From: Parus major
Taxonomy: Eukaryota; Chordata; Aves; Passeriformes; Paridae
Direction: 5' to 3'
Assembly: GCF_001522545.3 (NCBI RefSeq)
Contig: NC_031776.1
Span: 22,105,995-22,169,994, forward strand
Length of the DNA stretch: 64,000 nucleotides
The translations under genes and the position numbers were made by a program. The notes below the pieces were generated by a model. The model was not told where the DNA came from. It did not search any database and saw only the letters and a list, made by a program, of their open reading frames with translations. Positions 35,401-50,900 of the stretch are shown piece after piece. The number at the start of each line of letters is the position of its first letter. The stretch's first letter is position 1.

Positions 35401-38400
35401 TTGGCATCTCACATCTGTTTGTTGCCAAAATATGCTGAGAACCATTCATGCACAGGAACTAGATGGGGACAAGCACAGTGTCCCCCTGAGAACATCCCAC
35501 ATTCACTGGAGAGACCTGTGCTTCCATTTAACTGAAGGCAACCTGCCCAGCATGAACAGGGAGGGATGAGCTACCAGCTGGAAACAGTTATTTAGGAGCA
35601 AGGATGTTCCCAGTTACCAAGGTTTGTCCTATTTTAATGAGGAAGGATAGTACTGCAAAAAGGAATGCAGTGAAGTTCCCAGGCAAGGAGGAGGTGTACT
35701 TCCAACCAAGTGATTCCAATAATTTCAAGTGTTTCAGTGTCCACTTGGGGAAATAATCTGTTACGAATGAGAGGCCCAGGAGGTTTGAGGATAAGGATGG
35801 TAAGCAACACACAGCTTAGATCAACAAAACAGTAAAGGCTGATGGCATATAATGTTCTTTGCAGAAATCAAACTAGCAAAGGAGGCTCTGGAAAATTGAA
35901 GGAGATATTAGGGAAATGGCTCAATCCTCTCTTCTCACTTGAGAATATAACAGAGGAATAAATGTTCATTTGGAATTAAGTAGGTGCAAATTTAGATGCA
36001 GGAAAAGCAAATACTTAACTGGGGAGCTGATTTGCTTGCTATCACCTTATGGTCATTTTTAAAGTTCTTAGCTGTAATCACTAAGATTCATTAAAGTGTG
36101 AACAGAGCATTTGCAGAGACTAGACACAAATTTCTTCACAGCATCACATATTTGTCCAGCTACATTTGGGATTCTTCTGTTCAGCGCTGGTTGCTTCACA
36201 TTCTAACTGAATAGCCTATTGGGAAAGGTCCATCCTATGGATGATTGCATAGGCAGCAAATGATCCACTGACCTGCTTAAAATGTATCTCCATTTCCTAG
36301 TGATCTCGTTAGCGTCTTTGCCTGGGAGACACCAAGCCCTTTCTCAATGATTCCTGATAATGACACACTGAACCCAGGTGCTGAGCGTATGGTCAAGGTA
36401 ATCTTCCAGCCCAAGGTGGCCGGGGTGCATGATGCAACAGCAACATGCTGGTTTGGAGGTGAAGTGAAACAAAAGAGGACAATCCAGCTAAAAGCCCTGG
36501 GTGAGTCTTTCTTGTATTTAACTTTCAAAGAAATGTGTATTACCCCTAACTCCAGAATAGCATTCCACAGGGATACATGGAGGGCCTGCACTCTGATTAG
36601 CACTCTGTGATTAGCAAGTAAAGCCCATGGTTTGAAAGCGGCCTGTAAAATTTTCTAATATACTTTTGCCAATTGACAAAAATTTGGAAGTATTATCTGA
36701 AGAGGCAGGGGTCCAATATGCCCTGTGGCACGCTTTTACCAAACCAGCATTTCCAAGCCCTGTTTAAGTTGATAGATGGGAAGAAATGAGAGGAATTCAC
36801 TGGGAAAAGCCTCCACAAACTCCTGGCTTTGTCTGCACTCAGCATCTCCTGTCTGTCCCTGCTAGACAGAGAAGCAGAGGGAAATTTATAAAGCTTTCTG
36901 GATGCAAGCTAAAATAAGCAATGATTTCATTAGCAAGTCCTTGCTTGAAGTGACTTGTGTGGCCACCGACAAGCAAAAAATGTGATTCTGAGTTAAGTAA
37001 ATTAGGGATTGAAGGGAACTTACTTGGTTCAAAACAGGGCCAACTTTGAAGGCAGATCTAACTTCAGAGTTATCTGAGGTTCTTCAGAGGCTTGTCCAGT
37101 TGAGTGTTGAGTATCCAAGAATGGAGGTTCCACCTGTCTTTCCTAATCCAGTATACTATTCTTTTTAACAGCCAAATACCCCTGGCTGTATGTGAGCGCG
37201 ACAGGAGGACAGTCTGAAGGTGTACAGCCTGGAAAGTTTCAGGATGTCCTGTGTTTTGGATCAGTAGCAGTGGGGACAACTGTGGAGAAGTCTGTGGAAA
37301 TCTTCAACATGTCTGTGGTATGAGGAGAGGGAGGTTGACTTCTTGTGAGAAGCTGGCAAGCTGACATATTTCTCTGGGATATGTAGTCTTGTATATCTCC
37401 CTTAATGCTGCAAAGATAACCTAAGTGTGATTGTGAATAAAGCAGAGGTGATGAGCCTTCCCCTACCAACCATGCCATTCACCCTTGCCTTCCAGATACA
37501 GTGCTGGCAACTTAGCCTGCTTTCCCCCTGCTTCCCTTCTGTGTTTGGTCCAGATCAGGCAGCCATGTCCTTCTCATCCTGCAGCTCTCCTGCTCAATCT
37601 GGACAAGCCCATCAGTCCTTTGTGGCAGTTGTGTCAGTCTTAAATTGGTGTGTGTGTGCATCCTAGGCACACACACACCAATGGATCTGTCCTCTGTGGA
37701 CTGCAGCCCAGTGAATTGTTCAAAAAGTCAAATGGATTTGGGCACCTTGTTACCTGTGCTAGCACAGCCCATCCCAGCCTCTTAAGCATTGGATGTACTC
37801 AGAGACTGCTGACATGGATAACAGCAGTGCTGACTCCTCCATAGGCCTTGCAGCTTGGGAGTGGAAAAGACACACTCATTTTTGTACTGTTACTATTCAC
37901 ATTGCAGTGGTGCTCAGCATTGCCAGGCAAGAATCAGGACGGTTTTATAAAGGGTCTTGAGTAAGGTATCAGAGCACCAGCTTTTTTTTTCTTGGGAAAT
38001 GAAGACCCATCAACAAGGTAGAACTGTGGACAGAGGGAAATGAGTTACCTGCCTGCATGTTCCCCTGGTGACAGCCAGTCACTTAGACATTTTTGTCCCC
38101 TAGGGACACCTTGAGCCATTTTTCCACCAACTAGGAAGGGCACTCCAACCCCAGAGATCACCAGGAGTTTTGCTGTAGCCTGCTGATTTCTGAGCATGTT
38201 GTGAGCTTCTTGTCACCCATTCTCCATCAGAACAAGATGGCAGAGGTTTGCTGCACAACGATTCTGTGGTGGCCTTGGTGTTCTTGGTGGTGTTCAGCAC
38301 TGCTGAAAACTATAGCTCTTACCTTATTAGTGTCCTTCTCTCAGAGCCATCCTGGCTCATGTTGGCTCCTTTGTTAACCTATTTCTTTTCTACTTGTAGG

Positions 38401-41400
38401 TTGATGCACCATGTACAATAGAACGAGCAAAAGACCCTCTGCTTTGTGATTATGTTTTCTCCTGTAATGTGTCCCATGGTGTTGTCCCTGCCAAAGGGAA
38501 GCTGGTCTTGTGCATACAGTTTCAGCCTCAAGTAGTAGGAGAGCACAGTACTGACTATTTCACTATCACATCTGCTGGATACCACTTGGAGACTGTTCTG
38601 AAAGTGGTTGGCTCATGTAAAGGTACCAAAGCCTTTCCCATTTCTCCCTGTCAGCTTCTTACCAGTGGAGGGAAAAGGTTAGTGCTTGGGAAAGGACTAG
38701 GAGTTATCATAGCCTGCAGTCACAGACTAAACTCCTGCTGGCATTCTGGCTGTCTCTGGTGTGCCATTTGGGATTTATACCTGTTTTAAGTGAATATCCA
38801 ACTGTTTGCTAGGACTAGTGGTTTTGCTGAAGACTTGAATCTGTTTGGGAATATCAGTTAAGTGCAGAAGTGTCTTGTGACATGGTGGAAGAAACAGCTA
38901 TGACAGGTCCAGGATCTTATCTTGCATGTTGTGCTAGGTCCTTCCGTGTCCCTGCACCAGTCTTCTGTGGACTTTAACTGGATCAGTGTTGGAGAAAGTT
39001 TGATGCAGACACTGAAAATCAGCAACACATCAGATGTCCCGGCCTATTATCAGTTTGATATTGATTGCAAAGGGAGCGTCTTCTCCTTGGATTGCCCCTG
39101 TGGAGTCTTGGAGGGCACAACAACACTAACACTGAAGGTCATCTTTCGACCTACTCACCCCATGAATTATCACCGCAGAGTCGTGTGCCTTGTCCACCAC
39201 CAGGTATGGGAGGCAAAGGGTAGTTTCATTGCTGTGATACTTTAGAGACATCTTCCAGTGTAATCCAAGAAGACTGGCCCGTCTCAGTGGTCCCTGCAAT
39301 CTCTTCCCACTGCATTTTCATTGATACCTATCATAGAATTGTTAAGGTTGGAAAAGACCTCTAAGGTCATTGAGTCCAAGCATTAACCCAGCATTGCCAA
39401 GTCCACCACTAACCATGTAGTGCCTCATCTACATGTCTTTAAATACCTCCTGGCATCACGATTCAGCTGTCAACCTCAGCAGACTGGGGTGACAACCATT
39501 TTGGTGAAGAAATTTTTCCCAATATCCAATCTAACCGCTGCCCAAACACAACTTGAGCCCATTTCCTCTTGTCCTATCACTTGTTACCTGGAAGAAGAGA
39601 CCAGCCCCCACCTGGCTACACCTTCCTTTCAGGTAATTGTGGAGAGCAATAAAATTCCCCCTGAGCCTTTTTTTTTCCAGGCTAATCACCCCCAGCTCCC
39701 TCTGAGATTCCTCATAAGATTTGTGCTCCAGACCCCGCACCAGCTTCACTGCCCTTCTCTGGACACACTCCAGCCCCTCAATGTTTTTCTTGTACTGAGG
39801 GGCCCAAAACTGAACATAGTAGTCAAGACATAGTCTCACAAGTGCTGAAGGAAGGGGACAACCACTGCTCTAGTCCTGATGGCCACGCTGTTTTTGATAC
39901 AAGCCAGGATGCTCTTGACCTTCTTGGCCACCCAGGCCATCAGAAGGCTCTCTGATGTTCAGCTGTTGTCAGACATCATCCACAGGTGCTTTTCTGATGA
40001 GCAGCTTTCCAACCACTCTGCCCCAAGCTTGTAATGCTGCCTGGGGTTATTGTGACTCAAGTGCAGGACCTGCACTCTTTTTTGAGCAGAATCCCCATGG
40101 TGCAGGTTCCTATCAGCAACAGGACATGGACTGTCAGTAATGCCTATGGATAGGGTGAGGTGCATCCTTGATCTTGTCCATTTAGGTCTCTGTCCTAACT
40201 TTAGTTTCATAGCTATTCACTGAGTGCCTTCAATTTTCATTCCAGTTTCAAGAAAGTTCTTGTCTCACATCGAGACATACAGTAAATGGCAGCCTAAAAC
40301 TGCAGATGCTAAGCCTTTCCCAGGCATAGTTTTGGAAGTGAGATACTAGTATAATGTAACTCTTAAAGCAATCACAGGACAGTTTGTTTCTTCTGTCTTG
40401 TGTTTTCCCAGGAACCCATGTATGTGGACTTTTTTGGTACCTGCCATTCAGATACAGCTAAGCCAGTCACTCTTCAGGAAAGACACCTCTCCTGGTACCG
40501 AACCAACATGGTGAGGGGACTGACCTTCTACCCCCCTGATATCCTGAGTATGATGCTGAAGGATGGGAAGTTGCAGATGGATGAAAAGGGAGCCCTCATG
40601 CTGCCCCCTGAGGTATGAGCTGCCCCCCCTGGAATCTAAGACACTTCTCTATATATCCTGGGTGTCTGTCATACAGAAGACAGATCTAGAAGGGCTTGCT
40701 AGTGCCAGACTGATTTCTTTAGTATTTCTGCACACACCAACACTATCTTTGTCAGCTGGCTTTTACCCTAACTCAGCCACAAAGCTTCTTTCTGGCTTTA
40801 ACTCAATCATGGGATCATATTTTGCTTGATCTTCAGTTTCAGATTGAGGCTTACAAACAGAAGCCTCCTTGAGGCGTACACTTTGAGCTGTCCTAGGAAC
40901 TCTTACTGAAATGCATCTTGCATGCCTTCTTTGTCATGAAGACAATCAGTGCCTGGTGTCTCCCACAGGTGCACTTTCCCTGCTCACACTGAGATATTTC
41001 CATCCTGTAGATTTCTGAGGACCAGCCGCCCAAGGAATACTTTGAACCCAGTGCTATGACTGAATATTTCTACGATGGTGTAAGCAGTGACCTGGCCTCA
41101 TTTCCTGCTCATGTTAGTGTCAGCCCCAGAGAGCATGATTTTGGATGCTGCATACTACCACACAAGACAGAACCTCTTTCTCTCTGTGTGACCAACCATA
41201 CCAAAGGAAGTATCATTGTTGCCTGGACTCCAAACCATGGCAGTGCCTTCCAAGTGCACCCCAAAATCTGTGATATGCCACCACTGAAGTCTTCAATCTT
41301 CCGTGTCTTTTGCAAGCCCACTCAGCTCAACAGTCTATATGCAGCAGAGCTGGAAGGGTTTGCTGTTTACAAGGTTAGTAGGAATTACTAAGACCAGAAA

Positions 41401-41902
41401 TGACCTAGCAAGCAACTGTTTGCAGAATAAAGTACTTTGGGGGGGGGGGGGTTAAAATTCGGTTTAAATCCTTAATTTTGAATTTGACAAGCTAGCACCT
41501 CTATTAACTATTTTGGCTACTGCTTTGATACACTGTTGGGTTGAAGTTTCTCTTTCATCTGTATCCTGGCAGAGAAATGACAGAAACAAGTCACAGCTCA
41601 TGCATGTGTGCAGTACACTTGCTCTTACCCCTAGGGAACATGAAGCACGGTACACCTCACTGAAGAGGAAATTACTATGAATTATTGCACTATTAGTGTA
41701 GATGTGAGCCTGCACAAGAATGGTTACTGTGGCCTGGGTGATAGGCAATAACTTGGTCTTAGTGCCCTCAGCAGCTTTACTTGTAGAGGGCCAGATACAG
41801 TCGCTCTTCTCCCAAGTGACATAGAATTCACGTTACACGAGTCTGCAGTTACAGGAGATTTAGCACCCAGAAATATCCTGGTAAGTAAAACTTAGCATTT
41901 AC

Positions 41903-41946
<44 letters not shown>

Positions 41947-44900
41947 TTCTCATCTGGTACTGGTCAGTCCTTCTTCCCTGAAAATGTCAATTCCTTAGCC
42001 CCAGGGATGTCATTGAACAAACAGCTGCTTGATATAGTATGTGCACTTGGTCTCTTCCAACTCAGATTAATATGTGATTCTGGGAAGTTCTTGCCACACT
42101 CCCTGCACACACTGTGCTGTCCCTTGTATGTCTGCAGGTGATGAGACACTACACCAACATTGAGAATGATGCCACCATCTGTCCATCATGGTGCCTGACT
42201 GTGAGGCTGAGAGCACACACATATGAAGCAAAACAGGAGCACTTCATTCCACAGTACATCCTGGATGTCCCCAAAGTGTGTAACAGATTGGCCTCTGGAT
42301 CTTTGCAGAGACACTCAGTGTTTGTCTGAATTCTTTACTTTGTCTCCCATGGCACTGAGATGTGTCTTTGGTGGTTTCTGATAGTGTGGAGGCTTTTGTT
42401 GTGGTCATAGTATGCAGTATGCTGTTTCTTCTGCATTAGCTTCCTAGCCTCCACCATGTCAGATGTACTGACCATCTCATTAGCTCTGAGAGAAAAGCTG
42501 TTGGGATCAACTTCCTTGCTGTTTAGGTAGACCTAGACATTAATAAGGGTGTTCAGCTCCCTCCCAGGAGCCTCAAAAACTCTGCATGCACTTGGGCAAA
42601 CAAAATCCTCACTTACGAAGGAGAAGTGGTTGTAAGATAGAGGGGAAGGTTCTCTCTCTTCCTGCTGTTTCTGTAGCAGGGTAATGTATTTTTCCTATGA
42701 GATAAAGTGAGATCTGATCCTAAGAAGTAAGAATAGTCTTGAAAATCCCTTATAAAATCTACTCAGCTAATCTAAGCCATGCAGCCTTTATTTGATATGC
42801 ATGAAGTGGAGCAAATTCTAGCTTGCTGGAATTCTTCATCCAGGATGTCACTACTTATGCAGAAACTGCAGGCAGCAGCAAGCAGTTCACTTACTGGATG
42901 GGCATAAAGCATGGCATGATGGAAAATAGCTTCACCAGTCCCATGAGCCCATGAGGGCCACTGTGGGAAGGGAAAAGACCATCATTTGTGTACCCTTGGG
43001 TGGTTTAATTTCTTTCCTTGAAAAGAAGCAGTTAGAAAGTTCTCCATAGTCTCAGGATTGTGCTTATTGGAACCTGGAATTGAATATAGTGAAAACTTTT
43101 TCTTTAAGCTGGTTTTTAACCCAGTGAAAACAACCCTTCTTGCTTATCTCCACCAGACTTTTCCTCCTGTGGTTTGTGATACTGATAGCTACTGCAGCAT
43201 GCTGTTGTGCAACACAAGCACCTCTTTGATAACCTTCAGTGTGGGCCAAACTGCCTGTCCCTCTGTTTTGGTCAAGCCCAGCTCAGGACATATCATTCCT
43301 GGAGGCCACCAGATTTTCTTTCTCTCCACTCACCCAGTTAACACAGTCTTCCAGAAGCATGTCCTGCCTTTGGAGCTGAACTCTTACCCTGCATACACCA
43401 AGGTAAGGAGAGGGAAGATGGTGAGCAAAGTTTTGTTCCCTTGTAGTCTTCTGTTTTCACGGTGGCTTGCACTGTGATGCCTATTAAATCTCCTAATGGT
43501 TAGTTAATACTTTGCTCTTTGGAAATAGGAATGAAAGAATATTTTCAACATTTAATATGGAGTCAGCAATGCATAAAGAAGGCCTTTGGGGTGCCAAACA
43601 TCCCATACCCCTTGTTCCTTGCATTTCCATGTCTTAGAATACACTATATTATGCTAAGGGCCTGACTTGACACTACAGCCTAAAGCCCTTCCCCTTATTG
43701 AGATCCAGTTTGCTCTTGCTTCTTTCTTGGAAGGAGCAACATCTCTGGTTCCTCCAGAGGTAGCTGACACTAGTAGCTAATGTCTGTTACTTTCTCTGTT
43801 AATTCCACAGGAGATTGTTCTCCAGAGTTGTGGGCAGTCCCTTCTTTTGCTCTTAGAAGGTGATGGAAATCTCTACTTCAAGCCTCTCCATATAGGGACC
43901 TCCTCTAAACGAATGTACACCATTAAAAACTGCACAAGGCTGCCCATGGTTTTCACATGGAAGATCCATCAGTCTGACAGTAAGGTTCTGTCTGTCAGCC
44001 CCACTGAAGGGGTCCTCCAGCCCTATGAAGCCATGGTAAGTTCAAGTTCTACCAAAGCTGTAGTTTGCTCTCTACAATACAACCTCAACCTGGCTTTGAA
44101 TATCTGGATGTTCATTCCCAGTGTGAATCTTTGACACAGATGGAGGTGGTATGTCCGTAGGGAACTAGGTTAGCTGTAATAGAGGAAGGGACTGTGCGTT
44201 AAATGCAGTTGTTGAGGTGTTTGGGTTTATCTCTGGACTGGAGCTCCTATGAATACTTTTCCCTCTTGTGATTGCAGGCTCAGGGATGGACTTTTACTCC
44301 TGACAAGGAAACCAAGTATGTGCTGCGAGCTATGGTGTTTGTGAGGTGGAAAAGCCCAGACCCTGTGTCTTCCAAAGGTGTCCATTATGTCTTACGGGTC
44401 ATTGGAGAAGGGGCATTGGGCACCATGAGGGTAAGGAACAGGGGCCCACTGGGTAGTACTAGAGGGGACTAGGATGGGATGGGGGTCTTGGACTTTCCCT
44501 TTTTGCACAATCTGTACTGAAGGCAGCCAATAAGGATTTCACAGAAAAATTCCCAGACACTGTTTTCAGTGTAAATTACAGTACTCATTCTGGTAGACTA
44601 ATGGCAACATGTTGTAAACATCCTGCCAGTTCAAATATGACCTTAACAAATTGTCTGGGATTGCTCTGTTCCAGCCTAAACCAAGCAAACCATTTGGCTC
44701 CTTTGGAATCATGGATCTCTCTTCTCGTTCTGTCTGCTCTTCTTCCCCATTTGTTTTGCCGTTAGGCTGATTTGTAAGTGCAATGGATCTTTTAAAGTGA
44801 TATAGCACCTCCACCTGGCTTTCCTCCTGTTATCTACATGTCTGTGCAGCCACTTTCTTTTTAGTCAGGTTTCTTAATGAACCAGAGATAAATAAAATAA

Positions 44901-47900
44901 TACTTTGTAAGCCATTGTCCCATGTCAGTCATGTTGATTGATGGGTGCTTAGTCATTTTAAATTGTATGTGAGTGCACAGCTGGCCAAAAGAGAAGGGGA
45001 CTTTGTAAGCAGTCACAAAAGGGCCAGCAAATATCTCTCAGCCTTGGCCCAAGTGCAGTTGGCCAGCTAGTGTTCTCACAGCCCTGGGTATGCTACATCC
45101 TACCCAGCAACCAGCCTAAAAAAACAGTAGGAGAAAACATTTGGAAGAGGGATTGAGTCCCTTGCAGACCTATTTCACATTTCATCATGCTCCAACTACC
45201 TGAAATGAGTTTGTAGGCAAGTGGGTGTTGGTCTCTTCTCCTGAATAATAAGGCAAGAGTAAATTAATTAAAATTTTGCCAGGGGAGGTTTAGATTGGAT
45301 ACTTGGAGAAATTTCTTCAGGAAAGGGGTTGTCACTCATTGGAATGGCTGCCCAGTTAAGTGGCTGAGTCATCATTCCTGGAAGTATTTAAAAGACATGT
45401 AGACGTGGTACTCAGGGACATGGTTTAGCGGTGGACTTGGCAGTATGAGGTCAATGGTTGGACTCAGTGATCTTAGAGATCTTTTCTAACCTTAACAATT
45501 CTATCTCCCAGGGCATGCCAGGTCCTACACAAAGCAGGGAGTCCTTTGCACTGCATGTGCCAAGGGATCAGCGTGTGGTGATAAGTGGTGGCTGCACTCA
45601 ACCACTACGCTTGACATGTTAAAGTGACCTCAGCATGGTGGGTTTGTATTCCAGGCACAGAAGGAGCATCTGGACCTTGGAAATATTCTAGTTGGTGATC
45701 AAAAAAGTTGCAGCATTGTACTGCTAAATGATGGGATCTGTAACCTGAATTACATCCTCAGTGTGGAACAGCTCATCACAGGGCCCTGTGACCCTGAGGA
45801 GGTCCGCAGCGATCCACTGGGTACTGTAAAGGAATTAGCATGGGACAGGACCTTAGTTTTCTCCTCTTTTCTCCAAAAATCAATCTAGAATTAACTTGGA
45901 GGTTGGTCTGCTTGCTGGCTGGCTTGCACTGATTCTCAAACCTTAAGTTGTCTGCTCCTTTGCATAGGAAATTACTTTTCCATCTTTCTGGAAAAAGCAT
46001 AATCCAGAGTCTGACAATTGAAGTTAGACCAATCTGAACCTTGAAATAAGATACAATTTCCCAGCAGAAAAGGAAGTTAAATGAAGGACCTCACCAGAAG
46101 AAATGGTGGAGCTCAGCTCTTAGCTGCCTTTCTAGAGAATCTAGAAGGAAGATTCTTCTTGTTGGGAAGTTCCCTGTTCTTTACTGGCCAGAGGCAATCT
46201 GGGTACTCCTAATGAGATGCCTACAGCGGTAGTCTGGGAATCCCAGGTTCATCACCTGAAGCTAATCCTAACAATTAGGCAAGGGGTGGCAGTGGCTAGA
46301 GTACAGGTAGACTTAGTGATCTGTGTGCCACAACATGTGTGGTGTAAGAGACAATAATGCCAAGAGCTTATGCCACCTCTTGTATCCCACAGCTCTAGAG
46401 CTGGAACACTCTGGAGGAACAATCCCCGCAAGATCAAAAGCTTTTGTCCAAATAAAAGTAAGGCCAGCCCGTCGGCTACATTACACCTGGTCAATCAAAT
46501 ATGCTATTTGCACACCCAGAGGTGAGATGGATGTTTTGGGATGTTCAGAAGTGGGGGATGGTGTTTGTAAAAGAGAGACTAGCAAGACAAGGACTTTTCA
46601 GCTTGGAAGGTGAAAAATGTAAAATCATATGAATGATAGGGAGAAGACAAGATATAAATGTTTATGATTTTTTCAGTGTGAAAACAAGGGACACTTTATT
46701 AAATGATTAGGCTGTAGACTTAAATCAAAAAAGGGTGTTTTCACATAGTGCAAAACTAAATTGTAAAAATACACTGTTGAAAAGGATCACATTCATAGTC
46801 TTTTGGGGATGTCTAAATGCAGAAATCAAGATACAGCTAGAAGTGAGTGGTTTAGGGGTTTTGAGAGGCTGCCAAAGAAAAGAATTTATACAGGCCCATT
46901 CTTCCTTTATTTGTTCTGGTAGCGCCTCTTTCCCCTTTGCTGCAATCAAAATGACCCAGGCATCCGCCCCTTAATGGTGCATGACTACTTTTTGGTGTTT
47001 CTTTCTCTCCCAAGCTGCAGATCTTACAAGCACAAAAGAGGAGCAACAGCCCCTCTGCTGCATTGTAGCAGCAGGCGTCTACCCAACTTTGCGCATCACA
47101 GATGCTTGTACAACAGGGGTTGCCAGCAGTATCAGCAAGTTGCACCTCTGGAAGCTCTTCTCCTTGGATGCACTGAATGAATTCTTGGAGCGAGACCCAA
47201 CTCCTGGCGAGCTCACCTACAAAGTTCCCACAAGGCACAGGTGAGATGAGCAAATGGTTCAGAAGATTTTTGAGTTCCTTGCATGAGCCAGACAGATTGG
47301 CATGTGTTGTAGCTCCCTGTTGTGTGTCACCCTGTTATTCCATCCTAACTGTTGCAGGCAGTTACTCCTCTCCACTTTTGTGCTTGAGCTTCCTTGAAAG
47401 GAGCCACAGAAACAGAGAATAATTTAATTGCAATGGACCTCCAAAAGTCTCTGGTGTAGCCCCTCGCTCAAAGCAGGGACATACAGATCAGGTTGCCCAG
47501 GGCCTTACTCAGTTCACTGCTGAGTATCTCTGAGGATGGAGAAACCACAGCTTGTCTGAGCTCCTGTTTAACCATTTCCATGGTAAAATCTTTTTCGTAG
47601 TATCTTATCAGAATATCTTGTATTGCGACTTGTGCAATTGCCGTCTATAAACCCTTGCTTCACAAAGCTGAACAAATCCAGGTCTCTTTGTCATCCTTGT
47701 AATCACAGAATTACAAGTTTGAATTCGAAGGTACCTTAAAGATATCTAGTTCCAACCCTTCTGCCATAGGCAGAGGTGCCTTCACTAGATCAAGTGCTTG
47801 GAGCCCCATCCAATCTGGCCGATGTGCTCCAGCCCTCAGCCATTTTAGTGGCCCTCCCTTGGGCCTGCTCCAGTATGTCAGTGACTTCCTTATACTAGGG

Positions 47901-50900
47901 AGCTAAAGAGAGACTTCAGGCTAAGCAGAACTCTCTTATGTCACTCTCATTAGACATACATAAAAAATTTTTAAAAGAAAACCAGAAGGTCTGCCTTATG
48001 CCCAGTACCCTTGCTCTCAAAAGGGCCAAGAACATAACGTCAGTCAAGAATTATAAGGAAGACAGCCTGTTTTGGTTTAATATCTTCTTTCTCTCCTGTG
48101 AGCAGCACATGCTTGATCCCTCCAGTGTATACCCCTCTCCTGCTGGATTTTGACTTTGGGTCTGCTCCAGTGGGCTCAGAGCCTACCATTGTGATGCTTC
48201 TGCTGGAGAACAAGGGTGTCATACCTGTGGACTGGTAAGCAGTGCTCAATGGAGCTCAGCCTTTTTGGAGGTCTGGAAGTGCTCAAAGGGCTGTGAGAAA
48301 TTTTCAGATTAGTAGGGTGGGTTTTGTAGGTACAGCTGCCACTGAGATCTGTTGGTGAGTCTGGGTGAGGAAGCAATTGGTGGGAGCTGCATATCAGACC
48401 TGATGCAATGTGATGTAGCTACCAGCTGGGCTAAGCCCATTTGGATTGAATATGCTGACCATAGCCTTGGGGAAGTTGCATATCCTTGTTGCTGACCAGC
48501 TGATTGGTTCCCTAGGGCCTTCTTGTTTCCTTCTGATCAGAAGATGGACATGGAACGCTGGGCAGAAGATGCTGACTTTACTCCCCAGGAGCTGCACCAG
48601 ATGAGAATTCAGGATAACCAGCTCTTCAGTGTTTCCCCAAAGTCAGGAACACTTCTTCCAGGGCAGGATAAATCTGTCCAGCTCTCACACAGGTGATGCC
48701 AAGCACCTGTTCTTCAGAGCTTCATGCTGTGTGCCAGAACATCACATGCCATCAGTCCCCTGAGTTTCCATGCCAGATTTTCCTACCTCATCACATGTTC
48801 CTCAGCAGAGGCTGGACAAGTAAAATGTTCCTGAGCATGTCCAGTTTCTGGACCCCACAGAACTTGTTTTCCTCAGGAGAATGTTTTCATGTCCTTTAAC
48901 ACTGCAGAGCAAAAGGCGTTTAGTGTGACATGCTGAGGACACTGGTCTGCCTTGACCTGACAGCTGAGGAGATGAACAAGATGCTGCACTTCCTGTGCTT
49001 TTGATTATGTAGTGATATTTTTATTTTTGTCATCAGCTAGAGCTGCTAGCCCTTGTGTGCCTGTAGAAGGAATGAAGAAAGCTGAACACTTTCCCTTTCA
49101 AAGCAGACTGTATCTGAGAAGTACTGGCATTTTGTTGGCCTAGAAACTTGCGTCTCTAAATAGGTGTATGACTAAAATCAACAGTGTATCACTCATTCCC
49201 ACCCAAACACAGCTGGGTCCCCCCACACCTCCCCCAGGCCCTTACGCAACAGTGACTCTTTAGCTGGGAAGTGAATTGTTTCTAATGTTCTCTGTGACTC
49301 TGACTCTATCATCCTGGACACAAGGCTGATTTCTACTTTTTTCCTCTCTCTCCTCTTTCACTGTTAGACATGATTTCATTGGCACTGATCGCCTCCCTGT
49401 CCTGCTGAAGATTTCCTATGGCCATGAGATTCTGGTAAGGTAGCAAGTGTCCCTTCCTTCCATTTGCAGAACAGCAGGTAGGAACTGAATTAAGAGGTGT
49501 TTTCCCCAGATGCTGCATAGTGTACAGGGGGATGTGGCCTTCCTCTGGAATTTTCACTAGCCAGTCAGTAGCAGAGGACCAAGCAGAGACATAAAAACAG
49601 TGTTCTGACAAACTTGTGGTTCCATCACAGAGTAATGTGGGCAGTGCACTGGCAGAATGGCCCTTGGGTGTTGCATGTGCTGTGTTCTGCAGCAAGAGGA
49701 CTATTATTTATTTATTATTAACCTTTGTATTTTCTTAATGGTCTTAGTGCAGAATTGCTTCTTCCTTCAAGACAACTCCAAGTCCAGAACAGCCTTCCTA
49801 GGTTTTATAGTCCCAGTATGTTTTCGCTCTGTTTTTCACTCTGGTGTAACTCATGGTCAGGATTCCTGTGCGTGCTTCCCCTCATTTAATATGTCTCACT
49901 GTGAGTTGTTCCATGCAGTTCCTGGAGTTCAGATCTGCAGCCCATCCTGCTTCTCTCCTATGCAGCTTTCCTGAATCTCTCCATTTCATCAACCCTCCAT
50001 ACTCTTCAACCCCCTGGGAATGTGCTTTTCTCCAAATATACCACCTGCTGTGATGGTAGTTTGGGAATGCACAGAGTGGCAGCATCTTTCAGCAACATCT
50101 TCCAGTGTCAGCTTCTTCCCCAAGCCCAGAAGATACTCCCTGGGTTCCTGGTTGGCTGCAGCCTTTGTCCACCCACTTATTTCTCCTACCAATGATAGAG
50201 GAGGTTCTTACTTGTTCTTTCTGCTTCGCTGCTTTCTATAGCATCCCAGAGCTGATCTGTGGTGTGTTTTCCCTGAGCATCTCCTCAGGCTTGGAACTAG
50301 TTTCTCTCTCTCCCCCTCTCTCAAACTGTCAGTTAGAGTCAGTCACCTTGTGCTCTGCCAGGCACCACTCATGCCCGGCTGAGCCTTCCTGTCTGTCTCT
50401 GAAGTTTCCTATGAGACCATTGTGTTCACACATCTCTTTTATTTTTCTTTTCTTTCAGGACTGTTGTCAGCTGAAAATCCAGCCCTTTGACCAAGCTGTT
50501 CAAACAGTGGCTTAACTGTGCCTTCCCTCAAAGCCCTTGGACAGGCTCCCTGTGCTCTGCCTGCCTGGCACAATGCTGAGAGTGACTGTGAGCCTTTCAC
50601 CAGCTGGCCAGTGAGGGAAGAGGCTTTGGAGCACCGAAGCCTGTAGGCCATACATCCTTTCTTGCCATATAGCCAGTGGCTTTGGTGGCTACCAGAGGCC
50701 ACCACCCTCCCTCATGCTGTCACTGCAGAAGGGGCTAGAAAAGTGTGGGATGTCCCAGGGAAGAAAAGATCCCATGGTGCCTTTGAGCTCTGGCAATAGG
50801 AGCTGTAGAAGCCAGTCCAAGGACAAGGAGCAGTGCAGGTGGTTGCAGCCTGCAGAGATACAGTGCCACTACTGAAATGCTGATATTGGAAAGTAGGAGT

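Noticed and set aside
39531..39839. 102-codon - strand open frame with reverse-transcriptase-like sequence
   Set aside because: It is the C-terminal piece of a 5'-truncated CR1 LINE, not a host gene.
50105..50515. 136-codon open frame as a nested gene in CFAP65 intron 20
   Set aside because: Most of it is unremarkable sequence before a splice acceptor; only the last 19 codons make sense, as a possible CFAP65 alternative exon.
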